DNA of 11,866 nucleotides. Origin: an uncultured Lysobacteraceae bacterium. Lineage in GTDB: Bacteria; Pseudomonadota; Gammaproteobacteria; Xanthomonadales; Xanthomonadaceae. The translations under genes and the position numbers were made by a program. How positions within the stretch are numbered: position 1 is the first letter of the stretch; each line of letters begins with the position of its first letter. Location of the stretch: the NCBI GenBank assembly GCA_937897645.1, contig CALCNV010000090.1, positions 1 to 11,866 on the forward strand. Direction: 5' to 3'. The notes beneath the pieces are model-generated. The model saw only the letters and a list, made by a program, of their open reading frames with translations. It was not told the DNA's origin and did no database searches. Shown here piece by piece: positions 1 through 4,714 of this stretch.

Positions 1-453
1 CCGTTCCAGCTGGTCACCTACCGCGACCGCATCGCCCACGACCTGCATTTCGCACTGGTCCGCGGCACGCTGGACAAGGCCACGCCCACGCTGGTGCGCG
101 TGCAGGTGGAAAACCCGCTCAGCGACCTGCTGCACTGGCGGCGCGACGATTTCGGCGTGCATGCCACGGATGCACTGCGCGCGATCGCGGCCGAAGGGCA
201 GGGCGTGATGGTGGTGCTGTCCGAACCGCGCAGTGCCGATGCGCTGCTGGCGCGCATTCGCAAGCAACCCGGCGTGGCTGTCAACAGCGGGCAGGCCAAC
301 GCCAAGGACGTGGGCCAATGGCGCCGCAATGGTGCCGGTGCGCAGATCCTCGCCGACCTGGGGCTGGGCAAGCTGCGCGCGCTGGGCACGCCGCGCCGGC
401 AGGTGGGGTTGGCGGGGTTTGGGCTGGACGTGGTGGAGTATGTGTCGCACTGA
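1..453 (+). CDS. ribB: 3,4-dihydroxy-2-butanone-4-phosphate synthase, C-terminal part with degenerate GTP cyclohydrolase II domain (5' end outside window)
   Basis: The frame is open from the first base to the stop at 451-453 and gives the last 150 residues. They align by eye with the GTP cyclohydrolase II half of RibBA proteins: near the start FQLVTYRD and ALVRGT, near the end GAGAQILADLGLGKLRAL and VGLAGFGLDVVEYV. A working cyclohydrolase II needs three zinc-binding cysteines in a CLTGD...CDCG block and a RQEGRGIGL motif. Here the first block reads VENPLSDLLHWRRDDFG (about nt 106-156), the second reads VVLSEPRSADALLARI, and the fragment has no cysteine at all. The domain therefore should not act on GTP. 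The activity expected of the whole protein is the RibB reaction, ribulose 5-phosphate to dihydroxybutanone phosphate plus formate, from the N-terminal half that lies outside the window. Such RibB proteins with a non-catalytic cyclohydrolase-like half are known in proteobacteria. The product feeds RibH, encoded just downstream. Confidence 0.85.
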   Translation, partial: PFQLVTYRDRIAHDLHFALVRGTLDKATPTLVRVQVENPLSDLLHWRRDDFGVHATDALRAIAAEGQGVMVVLSEPRSADALLARIRKQPGVAVNSGQANAKDVGQWRRNGAGAQILADLGLGKLRALGTPRRQVGLAGFGLDVVEYVSH

Positions 454-465
454 CGCAGCGCTTTG

Positions 466-558
466 CCCCCTTTTTCAAAGGGGGCTACGGGGGATTTGCT
501 CTTGATCTTGCTTCGTGGCTAGAGCAAATCCCCCTCAATCCCCCTTTTGCAAAGGGGG
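466..558. repeat. Long imperfect inverted repeat (MITE/REP-like palindrome) between ribB and ribH
   Basis: Arms at 466-502 and 521-558 are near reverse complements around a spacer of about 18 bases. The inner ends match exactly (GGGGGATTTGCTCT against AGAGCAAATCCCCC). Each outer end is itself a small palindrome of C5-T(4-5)-(G)CAAA-G5 form, at 466-484 and 540-558. The transcript could fold into one long hairpin just after the ribB stop, so it may act as a terminator or stability element separating ribB from ribH. Similar C5T/AG5 palindromes are, from general knowledge, dispersed in many copies in gammaproteobacterial genomes. There is no coding content and no obvious target-site duplication. 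Confidence 0.8.
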
Positions 559-571
559 AGGCCCCCCTGCC

Positions 572-580
572 TGCTAAACT
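572..580 (+). promoter_or_regulatory. Possible extended -10 promoter for ribH-nusB
   Basis: TGCTAAACT combines an extended -10 TGN with a hexamer matching TATAAT at four of six positions. It lies just downstream of the palindromic element and would start transcription about 20 bases before the ribH ATG. No good -35 exists because that position falls in the repeat arm. It is a weak call from sequence alone. Confidence 0.25.
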
Positions 581-607
581 TCCCTTCCCTTACGGTATTG
601 CCCACCC

Positions 608-1075
608 ATGCCCCATTTCGAAGGCGAGCTGCGTGCCCCTGAGGCTGCGCGTTTCGCGATCATCGCCAGCCGCTGGAATTCGCGTATCACCGATGCGCTG
701 GTGACCGGTGCGCGGCAGACCTTCGCCGGCAATGGCGTGGCGGAGCAGGCCATCGACGTGATCCGCGTGCCCGGCGCCTGGGAAATCCCGGTCACTGCCG
801 CCCGCATCGCGGCCGGTGGCCGGCATGCGGCGATCATCGCGCTCGGTTGCGTGATCCGCGGTGACACGAGGCACTACGAACACGTGGCCGACTGCTGCGC
901 CGATGGCCTCATGCGGGTCTCGCTGGATTCCGGCATTCCGGTGATGAACGGCGTGCTGGCCGTGGAGCGCATCGAAGACGCGGAAGTCCGCGCCGGTGGC
1001 AGCCACGGCAACAAGGGCGAGGAAACCGCGCTCGCCGCCATCGAAATGGCGCAACTGATGGAGCAATTGCCATGA
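608..1075 (+). CDS. ribH: 6,7-dimethyl-8-ribityllumazine synthase
   Basis: This 155-residue protein catalyses the penultimate step of riboflavin synthesis. It condenses the RibB product with 5-amino-6-ribitylaminouracil to give 6,7-dimethyl-8-ribityllumazine, in the cytoplasm, usually as a pentamer or 60-mer capsid. Family landmarks are in order: FAIIASRWNSRITDAL (16-31) with the aromatic substrate-stacking residue, VPGAWEIP (54-61), ALGCVIRGDTRHYEHVA (78-94) containing the expected catalytic His89, PVMNGVLAVE (111-120) and GNKGEETALAAIEM (134-147). Length is normal for the family. The ATG at 608 has no convincing Shine-Dalgarno sequence, but the protein starts where the family starts. The stop overlaps the nusB start (ATGA), so the two genes are very probably co-transcribed and translationally coupled. 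Confidence 0.96.
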   Translation: MPHFEGELRAPEAARFAIIASRWNSRITDALVTGARQTFAGNGVAEQAIDVIRVPGAWEIPVTAARIAAGGRHAAIIALGCVIRGDTRHYEHVADCCADGLMRVSLDSGIPVMNGVLAVERIEDAEVRAGGSHGNKGEETALAAIEMAQLMEQLP

Positions 1076-1542
1076 ACCGTCCCACCCGCAAGGAAGGTCG
1101 CCGCGACGGCGTCGATCCCGTCACCCGCGCCCGTGCGCGTCGTCGTGCGTTGCAGGCGGTGTATGCATGGCAGATGTCGGGTGGCGAAGTCGGGCAGGTC
1201 ATCGCCCAGTTCGCACACGAACAAGCCCATGAAATCGCCGACCTGGAATATTTCGATGACCTGGTGCGTGGCGTGGTCAGGCATCGCGCCGCGCTGGACG
1301 AAGCCTTGTTCGGTTATCTCGACCGCACGGTGGATGAGGTCGATCCGATCGAGCGTGCGGTATTGCGCCTGTCGGCCTACGAGTTGATCCACCGCGTCGA
1401 TGTGCCGTACCGCGTGGTGTTGAATGAAGCCATCGAAATCGCCAAGCGTTTCGGTTCCGAACACGGCCATACCTACGTCAATGGCGTGCTCGACCGCGCC
1501 GCCGCGGAATGGCGGTCGACGGAATTCCACGCCGCCAAATAG
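1072..1542 (+). CDS. nusB: Transcription antitermination factor NusB
   Basis: This all-helical 156-residue RNA-binding protein pairs with NusE (ribosomal protein S10) on the boxA RNA of rRNA leaders and keeps RNA polymerase processive through rRNA operons. Recognisable segments are ARRRALQAVYAWQMS (22-36, the boxA/RNA-binding helix region), DEVDPIERAVLRLSAYEL (88-105) and VVLNEAIEIAKRFGSEHG (115-132) followed by HTYVNGVLDRAA. All are close to the Escherichia coli protein. The basic N-terminal tail (about 20 residues) is somewhat longer than usual. The start overlaps the ribH stop and has GGAG at 1060-1063, eight bases upstream. The ribH-nusB pair is a widespread bacterial arrangement. The gene ends shortly before a REPIN that could bound the transcript. 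Confidence 0.96.
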   Translation: MNRPTRKEGRRDGVDPVTRARARRRALQAVYAWQMSGGEVGQVIAQFAHEQAHEIADLEYFDDLVRGVVRHRAALDEALFGYLDRTVDEVDPIERAVLRLSAYELIHRVDVPYRVVLNEAIEIAKRFGSEHGHTYVNGVLDRAAAEWRSTEFHAAK

Positions 1543-1557
1543 GTTGGCGTCCTGCTC

Positions 1558-1649
1558 GTGGGAGCGGCGTCCCGCCGCGAGCTTTTGCCTTTGATGTGGG
1601 TGCTCTGTCTTGGTCGGCCAAAGGGCTCGCGGCGGGACGCCGCTCCCAC
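1558..1649. repeat. REPIN: two inverted REP sequences between nusB and thiL
   Basis: A perfect 25-base inverted repeat has arms at 1558-1582 and 1625-1649, separated by 42 bases. Each arm begins GTGGGAGCGGCGTCC and holds its own short stem (GCGGCG-TCC-CGCCGC in the left arm). This is the two-REP-in-inverted-orientation layout of a REPIN, normally mobilised in trans by a RAYT transposase, which is not encoded in the window. The ends (GTRGGAGCG...CGCGAGC) match the outer repeat at 2656-2792, so both belong to one family. As RNA it would form a very stable hairpin after nusB. Confidence 0.9.
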
Positions 1650-1676
1650 GTCGCTGCGCTTTCCTGCACATCGCCG

Positions 1677-1705
1677 GTGATTAATGTGGCTGCCGGCTTT
1701 ATGCT
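1677..1705 (+). promoter_or_regulatory. Possible thiL promoter giving a leaderless transcript
   Basis: GTGATT (1677-1682, 3 of 6 to the -35 consensus) is followed after 17 bases by TATGCT (1700-1705, 4 of 6 to the -10 consensus). The predicted start falls seven bases later, at 1712, which is the A of the thiL ATG. No Shine-Dalgarno sequence precedes that ATG, which agrees with a leaderless message. The motif is weak and needs a transcript 5' end to confirm it. Confidence 0.3.
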
Positions 1706-1711
1706 GCCACC

Positions 1712-2659
1712 ATGGGCAACGCCGAATTCGACCTGATTTCCCGCATCCGCTCGCGCGCACGTTCGCGTGCAGACGTGGTGCTGGGGATTGGCGACGATGC
1801 GGCGCTGCTGCAGGTTCCGCCCGGCCAGCAACTGGTGGTGACGGCGGACACCTTGAATGCCGGGGTCCATTTTCCTGAAACCACTGCACCTGCCGACATC
1901 GGCTGGAAGGCGCTGGCAGTGAACCTGTCCGATCTCGCTGCGATGGGCGCACGTCCTGCGTGGTGCACGTTGTCGCTGTCGCTGCCCCATGCCGATGACG
2001 CGTGGATCGACGGGTTCCTGGACGGTTTCATGATGCTCGCCGATCACCATGGAATCGCCCTCGTCGGCGGCGATACCACGCGTGGCCCGTTGTCGATCTC
2101 GATCACTGCGATGGGCCTCGTTGAAGCGGGCTGCGCCTTGCGTCGCGATGCGGCGCAGGTCGGCGATGACGTCTGGGTGACCGGCACGCTCGGCGATGCG
2201 GCCTTGGCACTGGAGGCGGTGTTGCAGGAACGTGGTGTGTCGGCGGCCTTGCGCCAGCGACTGGATCGTCCAACGCCGCGTGTCGCCGCCGGGCAGCGGC
2301 TGTCCGGGCTGGTGCATGCCTGCATCGATGTGTCCGACGGCGTGCTCGCCGACCTGGGCCATGTGTGCGAGCGCAGTGGCGTCGGCGCTGAAATCCGCAT
2401 GGCGGACCTGCCCTGTTCCGGCGAATTCGCCACGATGCCTGCATCACGGCGCTGGCCCTTGCAGACGGGTGGCGACGATTACGAACTGTGTTTCACCGCA
2501 TCGCCGCACCATCGCGAACAGATCGTGCAGGCGCTCGATTTCACCGAGGTGCCCGCCACCCGCGTCGGTCGCATCGTGGCGGGGCAGGGCGTGGTCGCAT
2601 TTGATGCGGAAGGCACCCCATGGCAGCCAGCCAGCAGCGGCTATACCCACTTCATGTAG
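1712..2659 (+). CDS. thiL: Thiamine-monophosphate kinase
   Basis: ThiL phosphorylates thiamine monophosphate with ATP to give thiamine diphosphate, the active cofactor, in the cytoplasm. This 315-residue protein has every landmark of the AIR-synthase/ThiL fold: GIGDDAALL (25-33) for ATP/Mg, DTLNAGVHF (46-54), NLSDLAAMGARP (71-82), GGDTTRGP (119-126), DVSDGVLADLGH (206-217) and GGDDYELCF (253-261). The acidic residues in these motifs bind the magnesium ions and phosphates. Length is standard. The stop codon (2657-2659) lies inside the left arm of the following REPIN, which therefore supplies the end of the message. ThiL next to nusB is common in proteobacteria. Transcription may be partly independent because a REPIN separates thiL from nusB. 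Confidence 0.96.
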   Translation: MGNAEFDLISRIRSRARSRADVVLGIGDDAALLQVPPGQQLVVTADTLNAGVHFPETTAPADIGWKALAVNLSDLAAMGARPAWCTLSLSLPHADDAWIDGFLDGFMMLADHHGIALVGGDTTRGPLSISITAMGLVEAGCALRRDAAQVGDDVWVTGTLGDAALALEAVLQERGVSAALRQRLDRPTPRVAAGQRLSGLVHACIDVSDGVLADLGHVCERSGVGAEIRMADLPCSGEFATMPASRRWPLQTGGDDYELCFTASPHHREQIVQALDFTEVPATRVGRIVAGQGVVAFDAEGTPWQPASSGYTHFM

Positions 2660-2792
2660 GAGCGCCCCATGGGCGCGAGCTCTTGCGGCAGGCGTAGCGT
2701 GCGCCATGCGCACGACCGCGCGGTCCGGGGTACACGTGCTCGTGCGCATGGCGCACGCTACCTGGGAGCTCGCGCCCATGGGGCGCTCCTAC
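2656..2792. repeat. REPIN (outer pair) overlapping the thiL stop
   Basis: Perfect 27-base inverted arms lie at 2656-2682 and 2766-2792. Each arm starts GTAGGAGCGCC and carries an internal GCGCCCCATGGGCGC stem. The ends match the GTRGGAGCG/CGCGAGC pattern of the REPIN at 1558-1649, while the middle of each arm differs, as expected for REP variants. The left arm covers the thiL stop codon. The interior is occupied by a second, unrelated inverted pair. The whole structure separates thiL from the SLOG/TIR cassette and is likely to stop or protect the thiL transcript. Confidence 0.9.
2694..2761. repeat. Second inverted repeat pair nested inside the REPIN
   Basis: Perfect 22-base arms lie at 2694-2715 and 2740-2761, around a 24-base loop. 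The arm sequence begins GTAGCGTGCGCCATGCGC and differs from the outer arms, so this is a separate REP class placed entirely within the loop of the outer pair. The arrangement suggests one element inserted into another, or a composite element that moves as a unit. Confidence 0.88.
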
Positions 2793-2877
2793 CTAAGATG
2801 CGCGTTCGGGTCGATGGATCGCCACGCCAGCGTGTAGGCTAGGAGGCTTGCGGCGCTGGGGCCGCCGAGGCGCTTCC

Positions 2878-4575
2878 ATGTCAGATGGCAACAGCTCGCT
2901 TCCTGCCGCGAACAGCCTGATCGTCGGCATCACCGGCCACCGCAAGTTGCGCAAGTCCGAATTGCCGACCCTGCAGGCGCAGGTCAAGGCGTTCCTGCAG
3001 GATCTGCAGGCGCGCTACCCGGAGTTGCCACTCGTCCTGCTGTCCTCACTGGCTGAAGGTAGCGACCAGTTGGCCGCACAGGTTGCGCTGGACATGGGCC
3101 TGCGTGTCATCGCGCCCTTGCCGATACCGGTGGAGCTCTACCGCGATGATTTCGACACGCCGGCCCGCGACTTGCTTGACCAGCAACTGCAGCGCGTCGA
3201 AGTGGTCACCCTGCCGCTGCGCCAAGGCCATGGCATCGAGGCGGTGGCGAGTCACGGACCGGCCCGCAACGAACACTACGCGCAGGCCGGCATCTTCGTG
3301 TCCAGTCATTGCCACATCCTGCTGGCGCTGTGGGACGGCAAGCACTCCGACCAGTTGGGTGGCACCGCCCAGGTCGTGCATTTCCACCTGCATGGCGAGA
3401 TGCCCGGGCAGATCGAACGCCGCCACATCGCGGCCACCTTGCTGGGCCTGGACGAGGAAACCCTGGTCTACCACCTGCCCACCAACCGCGAAGGCGATGC
3501 GGACATCACCAATGTCGGCCCGCGCTGGTTGACCGCCAACGAAGGCGTGCGCAGCAGCACGGACATGCCATCGCTGTTCGATTTCATGTTCCGCCGGCAC
3601 GCCGGCTTCAACGCCGACACGCACAAATACGCCGTGGAAATCGCCGCACAGGACGAACCGCTGTCCGACCCCTTGCCATGCCCGATCCAGCGCGAATTCG
3701 CCGCCGCCGACTGGCTGGCGCGTACCTACCAGCGTCGCGTGACCCGGGTGCTGCGCATCACCTACGTACTGGTGGCGTTGATGGGCCTGGCCTTCTTCAC
3801 CTACAGCCACGTCGCGTCCCACGACATGGTCATCTATTCGTTCCTGCTGTTGTTCCTGATCGGCGTAGGCGTGGTGGTGCTGGCCGGTCGCCGCGAATGG
3901 CAGCGCAAGTACCTGGATTACCGCGCGTTGGCCGAAGGCCTGCGGGTGCAGTCGTACTGGCGTCGTGCCGGCATCGTCAACCTGGCCACACCCATCTTCG
4001 CGCATGACAATTTCCTGCAGAAGCAGGACGTGGAGCTGGGCTGGATCCGCAACGTCATGCGGGGCGCCAGCCTGGACGGCATGCTGGTGCCCGTGCCCGA
4101 CACGGCCGAACAGGTGGATGCCGTGATCCGCGAGTGGATCGGCACCGCGCAATCCGGCGGCCAGCTGCAGTATTACGCGCGCACCTCGGTGCGCAAGGAA
4201 CGCCTGCACCACCGCGCGGAATTGCTGGGCCTGTACTGCGTGGGGCTGGGCGTCGCGATCAGCGTGGTGCTGGCCATCTTCGCGCGCCAGTTCGACGCGC
4301 ACCTGAAGCACAACCTGGTCTCGGCGATGGGCATCCTGTCGATCCTGGCGGGCGTGCACGAGGCCTATGAGTACAAGAAGGCAGACAAGGAACTGATCAA
4401 GCAATATCGATTCATGCAACGCATCTTCGGTGCGGCGCAGCGTCGACTGGTCACTACCCGCGACGTGGAAGACAAGCGCCGCATCCTGCGCGCGCTGGGC
4501 GAGGCGGCGTTGACCGAACACGCCGAGTGGACCCTGATGCACCGCGAGCGCCCGCTGCAGCATTCGCGCATCTAG
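2878..4575 (+). CDS. SLOG-like nucleotide-binding domain fused to four membrane helices (SLATT-like), predicted sensor/effector
   Basis: This 565-residue protein has two parts. Residues 14-170 look like a Rossmann-type SLOG domain (the LOG/DprA-like superfamily): a glycine loop VGITGHRKL (16-24), LSSLAEGSDQLAAQVALDMG (55-74), LPIPVELYRDDF (81-92) and ALWDGKHSDQLGGTAQVV (150-167). Residues about 292-312, 317-336, 450-469 and 479-498 are four hydrophobic helices in two pairs. Each pair is followed by a charged amphipathic stretch (DYRALAEGLRVQSYW, 347-361; YEYKKADKELIKQYRFMQ, 497-514). The tail HAEWTLMHRERPL (548-560) is also conserved-looking. The pairs resemble SLATT two-helix modules, which are predicted to form pores when SLOG or nucleotide signals trigger them. 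I chose the ATG at 2878 because GAGG (2867-2870) sits seven bases upstream; the TTG at 2848 is only one base from its AGGAGG. The next gene encodes a TIR protein. Function is inferred from domains; no enzymatic activity is claimed. Confidence 0.75.
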   Translation: MSDGNSSLPAANSLIVGITGHRKLRKSELPTLQAQVKAFLQDLQARYPELPLVLLSSLAEGSDQLAAQVALDMGLRVIAPLPIPVELYRDDFDTPARDLLDQQLQRVEVVTLPLRQGHGIEAVASHGPARNEHYAQAGIFVSSHCHILLALWDGKHSDQLGGTAQVVHFHLHGEMPGQIERRHIAATLLGLDEETLVYHLPTNREGDADITNVGPRWLTANEGVRSSTDMPSLFDFMFRRHAGFNADTHKYAVEIAAQDEPLSDPLPCPIQREFAAADWLARTYQRRVTRVLRITYVLVALMGLAFFTYSHVASHDMVIYSFLLLFLIGVGVVVLAGRREWQRKYLDYRALAEGLRVQSYWRRAGIVNLATPIFAHDNFLQKQDVELGWIRNVMRGASLDGMLVPVPDTAEQVDAVIREWIGTAQSGGQLQYYARTSVRKERLHHRAELLGLYCVGLGVAISVVLAIFARQFDAHLKHNLVSAMGILSILAGVHEAYEYKKADKELIKQYRFMQRIFGAAQRRLVTTRDVEDKRRILRALGEAALTEHAEWTLMHRERPLQHSRI

Positions 4576-4714
4576 GCGTGTCCCCATAGCCTCGGCAGGC
4601 CCGGTTCCGCAACGGGATGCCGCCCCCACCAAACGACCGTTGCTGGCCGGCGAACGGGTGGCCGTTACCTGAATCAATGTGCGTTTTCTCACATTCACAC
4701 AGGCCATTCGCCCT

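Noticed and set aside
1478..2362. A 294-codon minus-strand frame opposite nusB end and thiL
   Set aside because: It crosses the REPIN and reads thiL antisense; no family motifs are present.
2848..2877. TTG at 2848 as the start of the SLOG protein, adding ten residues
   Set aside because: The AGGAGG before it is only one base away, too close for initiation. The ATG at 2878 has GAGG at a seven-base spacing.
3046..4707. A 553-codon open frame on the minus strand opposite the SLOG gene
   Set aside because: It is the antisense shadow of a GC-rich gene. Its protein is dominated by Gln, His, Val and Arg with no recognisable motif, whereas the plus frame has clear domains and a good ribosome binding site.
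4576..4714. A separate promoter or terminator in the 139 bases between the SLOG and TIR genes
   Set aside because: Only weak bulged stems (around 4599-4615) and poor promoter hexamers are seen, so nothing is annotated and co-transcription stays possible.
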